Shown piece by piece: positions 1 through 10,409 of a DNA stretch of 64,000 nt. The DNA is from Afifella sp. IM 167 (lineage in GTDB: Bacteria > Pseudomonadota > Alphaproteobacteria > Rhizobiales > Afifellaceae). The DNA lies in assembly GCF_020144925.1 (NCBI RefSeq), contig NZ_NSLC01000012.1, positions 1 to 64,000 on the forward strand, in the 5' to 3' direction. Every line of letters starts with the position of its first letter. The first letter of the stretch is position 1. Under the pieces are notes generated by a model. It was not told the DNA's origin. It saw only the letters and a list, made by a program, of their open reading frames with translations, and searched no databases. The position numbers were made by a program, and so were the translations under genes.

Positions 1-2
1 GC

Positions 3-422
3 TGGTCGGGGGCGGGACCGGGCGAGGGGGTGATGAAACGCATCCTGCCGGATTCCCATACCGATTTCGTCTTCGCGGTGATCGCGGAGGAATTTGGCAT
101 CATTCTCTGCCTGGCGCTCATTGCCATCTTCGGCTTCATCCTGATGCGCGGCCTGATGCATGCGCTGAGGCGCAAGCAGCCCTTCGAGCGGATGGCGATC
201 GCCGGGCTCTCGATCCAGGTGGGGCTGCAGGCCTTCATCAACATGGGCGTCAACCTGCGGCTTCTGCCGGCGAAGGGCATGACGCTGCCCTTCATCTCCT
301 ATGGCGGCTCGGCGATGCTTTCGAGCGCGCTCGTCATGGGCTTCATCCTCGCCCTGTCGCGCGAGCGGGTGGAGCGCAAGGTCACCGTCGTGCCGCATCG
401 GACGGCGCTCGGACAGGTATGA
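3..422 (+). CDS. ftsW: FtsW, lipid II polymerase/flippase-type division protein (3' part)
   Basis: This is the C-terminal 139 residues of a SEDS-family membrane protein; the gene begins before the window. The fragment opens with GAGPGEG and continues into LPDSHTDF, a signature of FtsW/RodA loops. Hydrophobic segments follow (FGIILCLALIAIFGFILM and a second near INMGVNLRLLPAKGMTLPFIS). FtsW makes septal peptidoglycan from lipid II together with FtsI. The division context (murG, ftsQAZ) favours FtsW over RodA. Its stop overlaps the murG start in an ATGA, so the two are translationally coupled. Confidence 0.95.
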   Translation, partial: WSGAGPGEGVMKRILPDSHTDFVFAVIAEEFGIILCLALIAIFGFILMRGLMHALRRKQPFERMAIAGLSIQVGLQAFINMGVNLRLLPAKGMTLPFISYGGSAMLSSALVMGFILALSRERVERKVTVVPHRTALGQV

Positions 423-1531
423 GCGGGGGCTCCGGCAAGACGGCGCTTCTGGCGGCCGGCGGCACGGGTGGACACCTCTTTCCGGCGCTGTCGCTGCGCG
501 AAGCGCTGCTGAAGCGCGGCTGGCGGGTGGCGATCGCCACCGACAAGAGGGCGGGTGCCTATATCTCCGGCGTGCCGGCGGAGGATTTCTCGGCGATCGA
601 GGCGGCAACGATCACGGCGGGCAATCCGCTGAAGGCGGCCATCTCGGTGATGAAGCTCGGCCGCGGCGTCCTGCAATCCCGCAAGATCATTTCGCGGCTC
701 AAGGCCGACATCGTGGTCGGCTTTGGCGGCTATCCGACCGTGCCGCCGCTCGTCGCCGCCCGCAGCCTCGGTGTGGCGGCGCTGGTGCATGAGCAGAACG
801 CCGTGCTCGGACGCGCCAACCGCTTTCTCCTCAAGGCGGGGGCGGCGCTTGCCACCGGCTTTCCCGACCCCAAGGGCGCCGAGGCGGCAAAGAAGGTCGT
901 CTTTACCGGAAATCCCGTGCGCGCGATGGTGCTGGCAGCGGCCGAGCGTCCCTACGAGCCGCTGGGTTCCGAGGGAAAGTTCCACCTGCTCGTTTTCGGC
1001 GGCAGCCAGGGCGCGCGGGTTTTCTCAGAACTCGTACCGCAGGCGGTGCGGCTGATGCCCGAAGAGCTGCGCGCGCGGCTCGACCTCGTCCAGCAATGCC
1101 GGCCAGAGGATCTGGAGGCCGCCCGCGCGGACTATGCCGCGGCCGGGATCACGCCAGATCTGGAGCCCTTCTTCGGAGATCTGCCCGGGCGGATCGCGGC
1201 GGCACATCTCGTCATCAGCCGGGCAGGTGCCTCGACCGTCTCCGAACTCGCCGTCATCGGGCGGCCCGCCATCCTCGTGCCGCTGCCGCATGCACTCGAC
1301 CAGGACCAGGCAGCCAATGCCCGTCTCCTCGACGATATCGGCGGCGGCTGGCTGATGGAGCAGAAGACACTGACGCCTGAAAAGCTTGCATCGACGCTGG
1401 CCGATTTGATAGCGCGTCCCGACCGGCTCGCGGAGGCGGCTGCCGCGGCACGCAAGGCCGGTCGCCCCGACGGGGCGGAAAGACTTGCCGACGCGGTCGA
1501 AGCGCTCTCGGAGCGAGGAATACAATCATGA
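419..1531 (+). CDS. murG: MurG, UDP-GlcNAc:undecaprenyl-PP-MurNAc-pentapeptide GlcNAc transferase
   Basis: This 370-residue GT28 glycosyltransferase makes lipid II from lipid I on the inner face of the membrane. The N-terminal glycine-rich loop GGTGGH is at residues 14-19, [14 protein letters not shown] lies near residue 121, and the C-terminal nucleotide-binding part has [12 protein letters not shown] and [10 protein letters not shown]. Length is normal for the family. Start and stop both overlap the neighbours (ATGA with ftsW and with murC), which points to one transcript and coupled translation across the mur block. Confidence 0.97.
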   Translation: MSGGSGKTALLAAGGTGGHLFPALSLREALLKRGWRVAIATDKRAGAYISGVPAEDFSAIEAATITAGNPLKAAISVMKLGRGVLQSRKIISRLKADIVVGFGGYPTVPPLVAARSLGVAALVHEQNAVLGRANRFLLKAGAALATGFPDPKGAEAAKKVVFTGNPVRAMVLAAAERPYEPLGSEGKFHLLVFGGSQGARVFSELVPQAVRLMPEELRARLDLVQQCRPEDLEAARADYAAAGITPDLEPFFGDLPGRIAAAHLVISRAGASTVSELAVIGRPAILVPLPHALDQDQAANARLLDDIGGGWLMEQKTLTPEKLASTLADLIARPDRLAEAAAAARKAGRPDGAERLADAVEALSERGIQS

Positions 1532-2940
1532 AAATGCCCTATGACATAGGTGCAATACATTTCGTCGGCATTGGCGGGATTGGCATGAGCGGCATCGCCG
1601 AGGTGCTGATCAACCAGGGCTGCCGTGTGCAGGGATCGGACGTTGCCGATAGCGCCAATGTCGCGCGGCTGCGCGAGAAGGGGGCAAGCGTCGCCATCGG
1701 CCACCGCGCCGAGAACCTTGGCGAGGCGGTCGTGGTCGTCGTCTCCTCCGCGATCAAGCGGGACAATCCGGAGCTGAAGGAGGCGCGGGCGCGCGCGCTG
1801 CCGGTCGTGCGCCGGGCCGAGATGCTCGCCGAGCTGATGCGCCTCAAATCGGCCGTTGCTATCGGCGGCACGCATGGCAAGACCACCACCACCTCCATGG
1901 TGGCGGCCTTGCTCGATGCCGGCGGGCTCGACCCGACGGTCATCAATGGCGGCATCATCAACGCCTACGGCACCAATGCGCGCATGGGCGAGGGCGAATG
2001 GATGGTGGTGGAGGCCGACGAAAGCGACGGCACCTTCGTCAAGCTGCCGGCGGATGTCGCGGTCGTCACCAATATCGACCCGGAGCATCTGGACCATTAC
2101 GGCTCCTTCGAGAAGGTGCGCGAAGCCTTCACGGCCTTCGTGGAGAATGTGCCTTTCTACGGCTTCGGTGTCCTCTGCCTCGACCATCCGGAGGTGCAGG
2201 GGCTGGTCAAGCGCATCGAGGACCGGCGCGTCGTCACCTACGGCGCCAATCCGCAGGCGGAAGTCCGCTTCCATTCCGTCACCTTCACGCCGGGGCGCTC
2301 GCATTTTTCGGTGGAGCGGCGCGACAGGCTGAGTGGCGAGATCGAGAATCTCGATTCACTCGAACTGCCGATGCCGGGCATTCACAACGTTTCCAATGCC
2401 ACCGCCGCAATCGCCGTCGCCCGGCAGCTCGGCGTCAGCGAAGCGCAGATCCGCAAGGGGCTCGCCAGCTTCGGCGGCGTGAAACGGCGCTTCACCCTGA
2501 CGGGCAGCTGGAATGGCGTTTCGATCTACGACGATTACGGCCACCACCCGGTGGAGATCGCCGCCGTTCTCAAGGCGGCGCGCGAGAGCGCCGATGGGCG
2601 CGTGATCGCCGTCGTCCAGCCGCACCGCTATTCGCGCCTTCATGACCTGTTCGACCAGTTCTGCGCCTGCTTCAACGAGGCCGATACGGTCATCGTCGCA
2701 GACGTCTATGCGGCCGGCGAGGAGCCGATCGAGGGTGCCGACCGCGACAGCCTTGTCGACGGGCTGAGGGCCGGCGGACATCGCGATGTGCGCGCGCTCG
2801 ATGGCGAAGATGCGCTCGCGCCGCTGATCGCCGAGATCGCCCTGCCGAAGGATTTCGTCCTATGCCTCGGCGCGGGGTCCATCACCAAATGGGCGAATGC
2901 GCTCCCCGACCAGCTCGCCAGCCTGGAGAAGGCGGCTTGA
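1528..2940 (+). CDS. murC: MurC, UDP-N-acetylmuramate--L-alanine ligase
   Basis: This cytoplasmic Mur ligase adds L-Ala to UDP-MurNAc using ATP. The protein has 470 residues, as usual. The N-terminal dinucleotide-like fold has GIGGIGMSG at residues 14-22, the ATP-binding P-loop [10 protein letters not shown] is at 113-122, [10 protein letters not shown] follows in the central domain, and the C-terminal domain has [10 protein letters not shown]. It starts within an ATGA overlap with murG and stops within the TTGA where murB begins. Confidence 0.97.
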   Translation: MKMPYDIGAIHFVGIGGIGMSGIAEVLINQGCRVQGSDVADSANVARLREKGASVAIGHRAENLGEAVVVVVSSAIKRDNPELKEARARALPVVRRAEMLAELMRLKSAVAIGGTHGKTTTTSMVAALLDAGGLDPTVINGGIINAYGTNARMGEGEWMVVEADESDGTFVKLPADVAVVTNIDPEHLDHYGSFEKVREAFTAFVENVPFYGFGVLCLDHPEVQGLVKRIEDRRVVTYGANPQAEVRFHSVTFTPGRSHFSVERRDRLSGEIENLDSLELPMPGIHNVSNATAAIAVARQLGVSEAQIRKGLASFGGVKRRFTLTGSWNGVSIYDDYGHHPVEIAAVLKAARESADGRVIAVVQPHRYSRLHDLFDQFCACFNEADTVIVADVYAAGEEPIEGADRDSLVDGLRAGGHRDVRALDGEDALAPLIAEIALPKDFVLCLGAGSITKWANALPDQLASLEKAA

Positions 2941-3884
2941 GCCTCATCGGCTCGCTCGGCGACCGGCTTTCCGGTTTCCGGGGAACGCTGAAGGAAAACG
3001 AGCCGCTCGCGCCGATCGTCTGGTTCCGGGCGGGGGGGGCGGCTGAAGTGCTGGCGATGCCCGCCGATGCGGAAGACCTCGCCTTCCTGATGCGGGCGCT
3101 GCCCGAGGACGTGCCGGTCACCGTCATCGGGCTCGGCTCCAATCTCCTCATCCGCGACGGGGGCGTAGAAGGCGTCGTCCTGCGGCTTTCCGGCCGCGGC
3201 TTCGGCAAGGTCGCGGTGGAGGGAAGCCGCCTGAGGGCCGGAACCGCGCTTCCCGACAAGCTCTTCGCCAAGGCCGCGCTCGAGGCCGGCCTTTCCGGCT
3301 TTGCCTTCTATCACGGGATACCCGGCGCCCTCGGCGGGGCCCTCAGGATGAACGCCGGCGCCAACGGCGCGGAGACGCGAGACCGCCTCATCGAAGCGGT
3401 CGCCATCGACCGGCGCGGCGAGCGGCATGTCCTTTCCGGCGCGGAGATGGGCTATGCCTACCGGCACTCCGCCGCGCCGAAGGATTTTGTTTTCGTGGAG
3501 GCCCTTTTCGAGGGCACGCCCGCGCCCCGCGAAGAGATCCAGGCCGCCATGGACGAAGTGCAGGCGCACCGTGAGACCGTCCAGCCGATCAAGACCCGCA
3601 CGGGCGGCTCCACCTTCAAGAACCCGCCGGGCAAGAGCGCCTGGAAGCTGATCGATGCGGCCGGCTGCCGCGGTCTGCGGGTGGGCGGCGCTCAGGTTTC
3701 GGAGCTCCACTGCAACTTCCTCATCAACGAGGCGGAGGCCACCGGCTACGACCTGGAGCTCCTCGGGGAGACGGTGCGCGCACGCGTCTTCCACCATTCC
3801 GGCGAGCGGCTGGAATGGGAGATCCGGCGCCTGGGGCGCTTCGGCAAGACGGGCGAAGTGGAGCCCTTTTTGGGCGAAGACTGA
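2937..3884 (+). CDS. murB: MurB, UDP-N-acetylenolpyruvoylglucosamine reductase
   Basis: This FAD enzyme reduces UDP-GlcNAc-enolpyruvate to UDP-MurNAc with NADPH. It has the FAD-binding [12 protein letters not shown], the substrate tyrosine region GYAYRHS, the catalytic serine region GGSTFKNP, and a late glutamate in [15 protein letters not shown] place the start at a TTG that overlaps the murC stop (TTGA), preceded by GGAGAAGG; this gives 315 residues beginning just before the conserved WFRAGG. The frame stays open upstream to 2862, but that stretch is inside murC and does not look like MurB. Confidence 0.93.
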   Translation: MSLIGSLGDRLSGFRGTLKENEPLAPIVWFRAGGAAEVLAMPADAEDLAFLMRALPEDVPVTVIGLGSNLLIRDGGVEGVVLRLSGRGFGKVAVEGSRLRAGTALPDKLFAKAALEAGLSGFAFYHGIPGALGGALRMNAGANGAETRDRLIEAVAIDRRGERHVLSGAEMGYAYRHSAAPKDFVFVEALFEGTPAPREEIQAAMDEVQAHRETVQPIKTRTGGSTFKNPPGKSAWKLIDAAGCRGLRVGGAQVSELHCNFLINEAEATGYDLELLGETVRARVFHHSGERLEWEIRRLGRFGKTGEVEPFLGED

Positions 3885-3918
3885 AACCGCCTCTTCGCCT
3901 CCCACCCATCGCCCATAG

Positions 3919-3933
3919 TTAACGATTTCTAAC
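3919..3933 (+). promoter_or_regulatory. possible CtrA-like half-site pair upstream of ddl-ftsQA
   Basis: In the 113-base gap between murB and ddl, TTAA is followed after 7 bases by TAAC. CtrA consensus in alphaproteobacteria is TTAA-N7-TTAA, so the second half is degenerate. The position before ddl-ftsQA, the one break in an otherwise overlapping operon, makes a promoter here plausible. This is inference only. Confidence 0.25.
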
Positions 3934-3997
3934 CTTTTCCCTTCAAGGATGGTGAACCGAACAGGGACGACGCCGTCGGCGGGGAGAGGGAACGGGA

Positions 3998-4930
3998 ATG
4001 GCAGGAAGCAAGCACGTCGCCGTCCTCATGGGGGGCTGGTCGTCGGAGCGGCCCGTCAGCCTTTCCTCCGGGACGGCCTGCGCCGACGCGCTGCAGGAAC
4101 GCGGCTTCCAGGTGAGCCGCATCGATGTTGGGCGCGACATCGCCACCGTCCTTTCCGAGCTTCGCCCGGACGTCGCCTTCAACGCCCTGCACGGGCCTTT
4201 CGGCGAGGACGGCAGGATCCAGGGCGTCCTGGAGATTCTGGAGATTGCCTACACGCATTCGGGCGTGCTCGCTTCGGCGCTCGCCATGAACAAGGTCAAG
4301 GCCAAAGCCGTCGCCGAACGCGCCGGCGTGCCGGTGGCCGAGCAGGAAGTCGTCACGCGCGCCGAGGCCGCACGCGAGCATGTCATGTCGCCGCCCTATG
4401 TGGTGAAGCCGATCGGCGAGGGCTCCTCCTTCGGTGTCATCATCGTTCCGCAAGGCCAGCGGCACCCCCCGCAATCGCTTATGGGGGAGGAATGGACCTT
4501 CGGCGAGGAGGTGCTGGTGGAGCGCTTCGTGCCCGGAAAGGAGCTCACCTGCGCGGTGATGGGGGCCCCCGGCGAGGAGGAGGCGCTCGACATCATCGAC
4601 ATCGTGCCGCTCGGCCACGGTTTCTATGATTATGACGCAAAATACGCTGCTGGCGGCTCCAGACACATCCTGCCGGCGGAAATTAAACCCTTTGTTTACC
4701 AAAATATCCGCAGGTTCGCCTTGGAGGCGCATCGTGCCATCGGCTGCCGCGGCGTTTCCCGCAGCGACTTCCGGTACTGCGAGGAAAACGATGATCTCAT
4801 CTGGCTGGAAGTGAACACCCAGCCTGGCATGACGCCTACCTCTCTGGTGCCCGAAATGGCCGCCCATGCCGGTCGGGATTTCGGGGATCTGGTGACCTGG
4901 ATGGTGGAGGACGCATCGTGCCGACGATAG
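3998..4930 (+). CDS. ddl: D-alanine--D-alanine ligase
   Basis: This ATP-grasp enzyme makes the D-Ala-D-Ala dipeptide used by MurF. The 310 residues include the N-terminal [12 protein letters not shown] (equivalent to the substrate-binding SERxVSL), HGPFGEDG at 65-72, the ATP-binding region [16 protein letters not shown], and the C-terminal metal/phosphate-binding [12 protein letters not shown]. The start is preceded by GGAGAGGGAACGGG. It is usually named ddlB in this cluster. The last 13 bases overlap the ftsQ start in another frame. Confidence 0.95.
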   Translation: MAGSKHVAVLMGGWSSERPVSLSSGTACADALQERGFQVSRIDVGRDIATVLSELRPDVAFNALHGPFGEDGRIQGVLEILEIAYTHSGVLASALAMNKVKAKAVAERAGVPVAEQEVVTRAEAAREHVMSPPYVVKPIGEGSSFGVIIVPQGQRHPPQSLMGEEWTFGEEVLVERFVPGKELTCAVMGAPGEEEALDIIDIVPLGHGFYDYDAKYAAGGSRHILPAEIKPFVYQNIRRFALEAHRAIGCRGVSRSDFRYCEENDDLIWLEVNTQPGMTPTSLVPEMAAHAGRDFGDLVTWMVEDASCRR

Positions 4931-5832
4931 GCGAATGGCTGGCTGATCAGGGCGCGCGCATCGATGCGCTCGGCGCCTCGCTCGGCGAGCGCGTGCGCCA
5001 TCTCGTGCCGCCGCGCCTTCGCCGCATCATGGAGAAGATGCAGACGCGCCGACAGAAGCCCTACGGGCAGATCGCGGCCATCTCCTTTCTCGGCGCCACC
5101 ATTCTCTACGGGCTCGTCGTCGGCGGCCATATGGCGACGCTTCTCGATCGCACTGTCGCGGCCGCCTTCTTCGGCATCGATACGATCCGCATCTCCGGCA
5201 ACCGCGAAACTTCCGAGCTGACGGTTCTGGAAACGCTCGAGATCAACGGCGGCTCTCTCATCGGCTTCAACGCGAAGACCGCGCGCAAGCGCCTCGCAGA
5301 CCTTCCCTGGGTGAAGACGGCCGATATCCGCAAGTTCTATCCGAGCCGTCTCGACATCACGCTGGTGGAGCGCGTGCCCTACGCCCTCTGGCAGAACGAC
5401 GAGGTCATCTCGCTGATCGACAAGGACGGCATCGTCATCACCGGCTACAACGATGCGCGATTTTCCGGTCTTCCCTTCATCGTCGGCCGCGGCGCCAACG
5501 AGCGTGCGCCGGAGTTCCTCGCTGCGCTCGACCAGCATCCGGACCTTGCCCGCCGGGTGCGGAGCTGCGTCCTCGTCTCGGAGCGGCGCTGGAACATCGT
5601 CACCGACAACGGCATCACCGTGCAGCTGCCCGAGGGCGGCGTGTCGGACGCCTTCGCGCGCCTGGAGCGGCTCCAGTCGGATGACAACGTCCTTGCCCGC
5701 GAAATCGCCGTCATCGACCTGCGCCTGAAGGATCGTGTCCGCTTCGGCCTGACGGAGAACGTCGCCGAGACGATCACCAAGGAGAACGAATCCGTCATCC
5801 GCAGGCTGGCCAAGGCGGGAGGCGAGATTTGA
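4918..5832 (+). CDS. ftsQ: FtsQ, division protein of the FtsQBL complex
   Basis: This bitopic inner-membrane protein links early and late divisome parts. The 304 residues comprise a basic cytoplasmic N-terminus, one membrane span at about residues 52-72 ([19 protein letters not shown]), a POTRA domain at about 85-153 ([14 protein letters not shown] to [11 protein letters not shown]), and the beta domain. The GTG start overlaps the end of ddl by 13 bases. The stop lies next to the TTG of ftsA. Confidence 0.94.
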   Translation: MPTIGEWLADQGARIDALGASLGERVRHLVPPRLRRIMEKMQTRRQKPYGQIAAISFLGATILYGLVVGGHMATLLDRTVAAAFFGIDTIRISGNRETSELTVLETLEINGGSLIGFNAKTARKRLADLPWVKTADIRKFYPSRLDITLVERVPYALWQNDEVISLIDKDGIVITGYNDARFSGLPFIVGRGANERAPEFLAALDQHPDLARRVRSCVLVSERRWNIVTDNGITVQLPEGGVSDAFARLERLQSDDNVLAREIAVIDLRLKDRVRFGLTENVAETITKENESVIRRLAKAGGEI

Positions 5833-7151
5833 ACGCCATCAACGACAATGCCGGTTCGCGCATCAAGCCGCTGTCGCCGCGCCGCGCGGCCGTCGTCAGC
5901 GTGCTCGATATCGGCTCGTCCAAGATCGCCTGCCTGATCGCAAGGCTGAAGCCGGCGGAGGGCGAGCTCTCCCTGAAGCGAACGCATGATGCGGAGGTGA
6001 TCGGCTTCGGCCTGACGCGCTCGCGCGGCATCAAGTCCGGCACCGTCGTCGATCTCGACGAGGCCGAGAAGGCGATCCGGATCGCCGTCGACCAGGCCGA
6101 GCGCATGGCCGACATGACGATTGGCTCCGTGATCGTGAATATCTCTGCCGGACGTCTGCGCTCGGAGAATTTTTCAGCTTCCATCGATCTCGGCAGCTCG
6201 GCCGTCAGCTCGGCCGACATTCAGCGGGTGCTCGGTGCGGGCTGCGTCAATTCCATCGCCGACGGGCGCATGGTTATCCATTCGCTGCCGATCGGCTATT
6301 CGCTCGACGGCCATCGGGGCATCTCCGATCCATGCGGCATGCTGGGCAACGAACTCGGCGTCGACATGCATGTGGTGACGGCCGACGACGCGCCGCTCTG
6401 CAACCTGGAACTGGCGGTCAATCGCTGCCATCTGGAAGTGGAGACGGTGGTGGCGACGCCCTATGCCTCCGGCCTCTCGGTGATCGTCGACGACGAGGCC
6501 GAGCTCGGGGTCGCCTGCATCGATTTCGGCGGCGGCACGACGAGCCTCTCCATCTTCTATGAAGGACAGTTCATCCACGCCGCCTCCGTTCCAGTCGGCG
6601 GCAACCACGTCACCATGGATATCGCCCGCGGGCTCTCCACCAGCCTTGCGGATGCGGAGAGGCTGAAGGCGCGCCACGGCTCGGCGCTGCCCTCCATCTC
6701 CGACGAGAAGGACATCCTGACCATCCCGCCGGTCGGTGAGGACGAGCGAGACGCCCCGAACGCGGTGCCGCGCTCCACCCTCACGCGCATCATCCGCCCG
6801 CGCATCGAGGAGACCCTCGAGATGGCGCGCGAGATGATCGACACGTCCGGTTTCGGCGAGGTCGTTGGAAAGCGGGTGGTTCTGACCGGCGGCGCAAGCC
6901 AGCTCACCGGCCTTGCCGAGACGGCACGCCGGGTGCTCGGCCGTAATGTGCGGCTCGGCAGGCCAAGCAGCGTCGGCAGTCTGCCGGAAGCGGTGAAGGG
7001 GGCTGCCTTCGCCACCTCGGTCGGCCTCGTCGTCTACCCGCAGGTGGCACGGATCGAACAGTTTCGTACCCGCCGGCCGGGCAGGCTCCTGGCCACGGGC
7101 ACGGACGGATACTTCGCCCGGATGGGGCGATGGATACGCGAAAGTTTCTGA
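5829..7151 (+). CDS. ftsA: FtsA, actin-like membrane anchor of the Z ring
   Basis: FtsA is a 440-residue actin-fold ATPase that tethers FtsZ to the membrane and recruits later divisome proteins. The phosphate-1 motif DIGSSK is at residues 27-32, DFGGGTTSLSIFYEG forms phosphate-2, and GGASQLTGL is the adenosine motif. The C-terminus YFARMGRWIRESF is the expected amphipathic membrane-targeting helix. The start is a TTG overlapping the ftsQ stop (TTGA). An 86-base gap separates it from ftsZ. Confidence 0.95.
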   Translation: MNAINDNAGSRIKPLSPRRAAVVSVLDIGSSKIACLIARLKPAEGELSLKRTHDAEVIGFGLTRSRGIKSGTVVDLDEAEKAIRIAVDQAERMADMTIGSVIVNISAGRLRSENFSASIDLGSSAVSSADIQRVLGAGCVNSIADGRMVIHSLPIGYSLDGHRGISDPCGMLGNELGVDMHVVTADDAPLCNLELAVNRCHLEVETVVATPYASGLSVIVDDEAELGVACIDFGGGTTSLSIFYEGQFIHAASVPVGGNHVTMDIARGLSTSLADAERLKARHGSALPSISDEKDILTIPPVGEDERDAPNAVPRSTLTRIIRPRIEETLEMAREMIDTSGFGEVVGKRVVLTGGASQLTGLAETARRVLGRNVRLGRPSSVGSLPEAVKGAAFATSVGLVVYPQVARIEQFRTRRPGRLLATGTDGYFARMGRWIRESF

Positions 7152-7237
7152 GTGCGGCGCTACGGCGTCGCGAAAGAGTAATCGGCGCAGGCGAGTAGGG
7201 ATGGCCGGCGCGCGGAGAGCGGCGAAAGGACGAGACG

Positions 7238-9043
7238 ATGGGTATCAATTTGCATATGCCGGACCTGACCGAGCTGAAGCCAAGGATCACCGTGTTCGGT
7301 GTCGGCGGCGCAGGCTGCAACGCGGTCAACAACATGATCGAAGCTGGCCTGAAGGGCGTCGACTTCGTCGTCGCCAATACGGACGCGCAGGCGCTGACCA
7401 TGTCGCGCGCTGAGCGCGTCGTGCAGATGGGCGTGGCGGCGACCGAGGGGCTCGGTGCCGGCTCGCAGCCGGAGATCGGTCGTGCCGCGGCCGAGGAGAC
7501 GATCGACGAGATCAATGACCACCTCTCCGGTGCCCACATGGTGTTCATCACGGCCGGCATGGGCGGCGGCACGGGAACGGGTGCCGCTCCGATCGTGGCG
7601 CGGGCCGCGCGTGAGATGGGCATCCTGACCGTCGGCGTCGTTACCAAGCCGTTCCAGTTCGAGGGGCAGCGCCGCATGCGCCTCGCCGATGCCGGCATCT
7701 CCGAGCTTACCCAGCACGTCGACACGCTGATCGTCATCCCGAATCAGAACCTCTTCCGCATCGCCAACGAGAAGACGACCTTCGCGGACGCCTTCGCCAT
7801 GGCTGACGAGGTGCTCTATTCGGGCGTCGCCTGCATCACCGACCTGATGGTCAAGGACGGGCTGATCAATCTCGACTTCGCCGACGTTCGCTCCGTGATG
7901 CGCTCCATGGGCAAGGCCATGATGGGCACGGGCGAAGCTTCCGGCGACAAGCGCGCCGTGGAGGCGGCGGAGAAGGCGATCGCCAATCCGCTGCTCGACG
8001 AGGTTTCCATGCGCGGCGCGCAGGGTCTCCTGATCTCCATCACCGGAGGCAAGGACATGACCCTCTTCGAGGTGGACGAGGCTGCCAGCCGCGTGCGCGA
8101 GGAAGTCGAGAGCGACGCCAACATCATCTTCGGCGCCACCTTCGACGAGAGCCTGGAGGGCGTCATCCGCGTCTCCGTCGTGGCGACCGGCATCGACCAG
8201 GCCGAGCGCTCCGTGGAGAACGACAACGAGGAGCGCATGCAGGAGCTCACCCGGCGCCTGAAGAGCGTCGGCGGCTCCGGTGGTCAGGGTGGCCGTCCGG
8301 CCCAGCCGGCCGCTCATGCCGACGTGGCGAGCTTCGAAGAGGCGATGGCGCAGGATCTGGAGCGTGAGCTCGCGATGCCCCGCCATGCGCCGGTCAACGG
8401 CAACCAGAGCGTTCGCACCGCGCCGGCGCCTGCCGGCCGCCAGGGTGGCCAGCCCGCACCGGCCGCCCGTGCCGGCGAGCGCCAGGAGCGCGCTATCAAG
8501 ATCGGCCCGTTCCGTCCGGAGCCCTCGCTGATCGCGCCACGCGAGCCGGAGAGCGACATGGACGTCGCCCGCGACGCGCCGGTCCGGCGCCAGGAGGCTT
8601 TCGTGCCGCCGGCCGCCGAGCGTCCGCTCTCCACTCAGGCACGCATGCCGAAGGTGGAGGATTTCCCGGCGATCGCACAGCGGCAGATCCATGCCAGCCG
8701 TGACGGCCACGAGGCGGCACCGGCCGGTGAGGATCGTCGTCCGCGCTCGCTCCTGGCGCGCATCACCCACGGTCTTTCCAAGCATGCGGAAGGCGAGGAC
8801 GAGACGGCCATGCGCCAGCAGCGCGGCATGGAAGTCGAGCCGCGGATGGAGCAGGCACCGGCCGAGCGCGCCCCGGCTCGCCCGTCGGTCGCCGAGACCT
8901 TCGGCCGTCCGCAGCAGCGGCGGACGCAGGAGACCGCGGCCCGCGGCGGGCTCGACCCGCACGGCCGTCCCGCGCCCGCTTCGGCGCATAACGAGGACGA
9001 CCAGCTGGAAATCCCGGCCTTTCTGCGGCGCCAGACCAGCTGA
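7238..9043 (+). CDS. ftsZ: FtsZ, tubulin-like division GTPase
   Basis: FtsZ polymerises into the Z ring. The tubulin signature GGGTGTG is at residues 109-115, and the globular domain ends at about residue 325. A long, low-complexity Pro/Arg/Ala-rich linker of about 260 residues follows, then the conserved C-terminal peptide LEIPAFLRR that binds FtsA and other partners. The total of 601 residues is long compared with about 380 in enterobacteria, but long linkers are normal in alphaproteobacteria. The start ATG is preceded by AAAGGACGAGACG. Confidence 0.97.
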   Translation: MGINLHMPDLTELKPRITVFGVGGAGCNAVNNMIEAGLKGVDFVVANTDAQALTMSRAERVVQMGVAATEGLGAGSQPEIGRAAAEETIDEINDHLSGAHMVFITAGMGGGTGTGAAPIVARAAREMGILTVGVVTKPFQFEGQRRMRLADAGISELTQHVDTLIVIPNQNLFRIANEKTTFADAFAMADEVLYSGVACITDLMVKDGLINLDFADVRSVMRSMGKAMMGTGEASGDKRAVEAAEKAIANPLLDEVSMRGAQGLLISITGGKDMTLFEVDEAASRVREEVESDANIIFGATFDESLEGVIRVSVVATGIDQAERSVENDNEERMQELTRRLKSVGGSGGQGGRPAQPAAHADVASFEEAMAQDLERELAMPRHAPVNGNQSVRTAPAPAGRQGGQPAPAARAGERQERAIKIGPFRPEPSLIAPREPESDMDVARDAPVRRQEAFVPPAAERPLSTQARMPKVEDFPAIAQRQIHASRDGHEAAPAGEDRRPRSLLARITHGLSKHAEGEDETAMRQQRGMEVEPRMEQAPAERAPARPSVAETFGRPQQRRTQETAARGGLDPHGRPAPASAHNEDDQLEIPAFLRRQTS

Positions 9044-9070
9044 AACACGGCGACATTTTGCGTGATCAAG

Positions 9071-9102
9071 GGCCCCGGCGAGATTTTCGCCGGGGCCTTT
9101 TT
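9071..9102 (+). terminator. intrinsic terminator after ftsZ
   Basis: A perfect 10-bp stem (GGCCCCGGCG with CGCCGGGGCC) encloses a 7-base loop and is followed by TTTTT. It lies 27 bases after the ftsZ stop and probably ends the division operon transcript, separating it from lpxC. Confidence 0.9.
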
Positions 9103-9131
9103 CAGTTCTAAGCTATTGGAAAACGAAGATA

Positions 9132-9151
9132 TTTCGTCCTGTGAGACGAAA
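9132..9151. repeat. perfect inverted repeat in the ftsZ-lpxC gap
   Basis: TTTCGTC and GACGAAA flank CTGTGA in an AT-richer stretch just after the ftsZ terminator and about 150 bases before lpxC. There is no T-run, so it is not a terminator. An operator or an RNA hairpin in the lpxC 5' region are both possible. Confidence 0.4.
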
Positions 9152-9301
9152 GAGAAAATGGTAACAAAGGGTAAGAAAGCTTGATTGGCGAAAATGTGAC
9201 GCTTGCTGGTAGCTTCCGCCATATCGGAGCGCTGGCTGTGTGGGGACGGCATCGGGCATGCGAGCGCAGGCCCGGACGGCACCGTGGAAGGGCAGGGGTT
9301 G

Positions 9302-10258
9302 ATGGTACATCCGTGGTACGGATCGCAGAGAACGCTGCGCCAAGAGGCGGAGCTTACCGGCGTCGGCACGCATAGCGGCAAGTCCGTGACGCTCCGGCTA
9401 TGTCCGGCAGAGCCCGGGACGGGCATTGTCTTCCAGCGCCGCGACGCGAACGGCAACGACATTTCGATCCCGGCCCGTTCTTCCTCGCTCGGCGGTACGG
9501 AGCTGTGCACCATCCTCGCCGATCCTTCCGGCGTTTCCGTCGCCACGATCGAGCATCTGATGGCGGCGGTCTCCGCCTTTTTCATCGACAATCTGATCAT
9601 CGAAATCGACGCCGGCGAAGTGCCGGTCATGGACGGCAGTTCGATGCCTTTCGTGGAGGCGATCGATGAGGTGGGCATCGTAGCGCAGAACGCGCCGGCG
9701 CATGCCATCCGTGTCCTGAAGCCGGTGCGGGTCGAGCACGGCTCCTCCTGGGCCGAGTTCATTCCCCAGGATAGCCGGCGCTTCACCGTCGAGATCGACT
9801 TCGACTGCCCGGCGATCGGCCGGCAGAAGCAGAGCATCAACGTCACCCCACAGAGCTTCCGCCGGGAGATCGCCCGCGCCCGCACCTTCGGATACATGAA
9901 GGATGTGAAGCTGCTCTGGTCGAAGGGCCTTGCCCTTGGCTCTTCCCTCGACAATGCCGTGGTCATCTCCGACGGCAAGGTCATGAACCCGGAGGGGCTG
10001 CGCTATCCGGACGAATTCGTCCGCCACAAGCTTCTCGACGCCATCGGCGACCTGTCGCTCGCCGGCGCGCCGATCATCGGCCACTACCGGTCCTATCGCG
10101 GCGGCCACAAGGTCAACGCCATGGCGCTCGATGCGCTGATGTCGGACCGCTCCGCCTGGAGTCGTCTGGTCGCCAGCGACAACCGCCCGCGCCGCGCCGA
10201 GCAGGGTGAGGCGATGGCCGCCTACTGGGCTCCGGCCTTCGCTCCCGAGCTTTCCTGA
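9302..10258 (+). CDS. lpxC: LpxC, UDP-3-O-acyl-N-acetylglucosamine deacetylase
   Basis: LpxC is the zinc enzyme of the committed step of lipid A synthesis. With the ATG at 9302 (AGGGG upstream; a TTG directly before it is an alternative) the protein has 318 residues. Zinc ligands fit H85 in TIEHLMAAV and H242 and D246 in RHKLLDAIGDL; the catalytic histidine is in YRGGHKVN near 269. The open frame continues upstream to 9203 but without family similarity. It lies alone between the ftsZ terminator and bamD. Confidence 0.95.
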   Translation: MVHPWYGSQRTLRQEAELTGVGTHSGKSVTLRLCPAEPGTGIVFQRRDANGNDISIPARSSSLGGTELCTILADPSGVSVATIEHLMAAVSAFFIDNLIIEIDAGEVPVMDGSSMPFVEAIDEVGIVAQNAPAHAIRVLKPVRVEHGSSWAEFIPQDSRRFTVEIDFDCPAIGRQKQSINVTPQSFRREIARARTFGYMKDVKLLWSKGLALGSSLDNAVVISDGKVMNPEGLRYPDEFVRHKLLDAIGDLSLAGAPIIGHYRSYRGGHKVNAMALDALMSDRSAWSRLVASDNRPRRAEQGEAMAAYWAPAFAPELS

Positions 10259-10409
10259 ACGTCATCACAACTGGGCCACTTTTTGGTGGTGAGGGCTGTG
10301 CGCGAGCGGGCTGGTCCGCAACGCAGGGCCAGCATCGCCGCAATGCCTTTGCAGCCGGCCCTTTCTTCGATATGGAGGCGCGGTGCCTCTAGTGCCCCCG
10401 TGTGGATGT

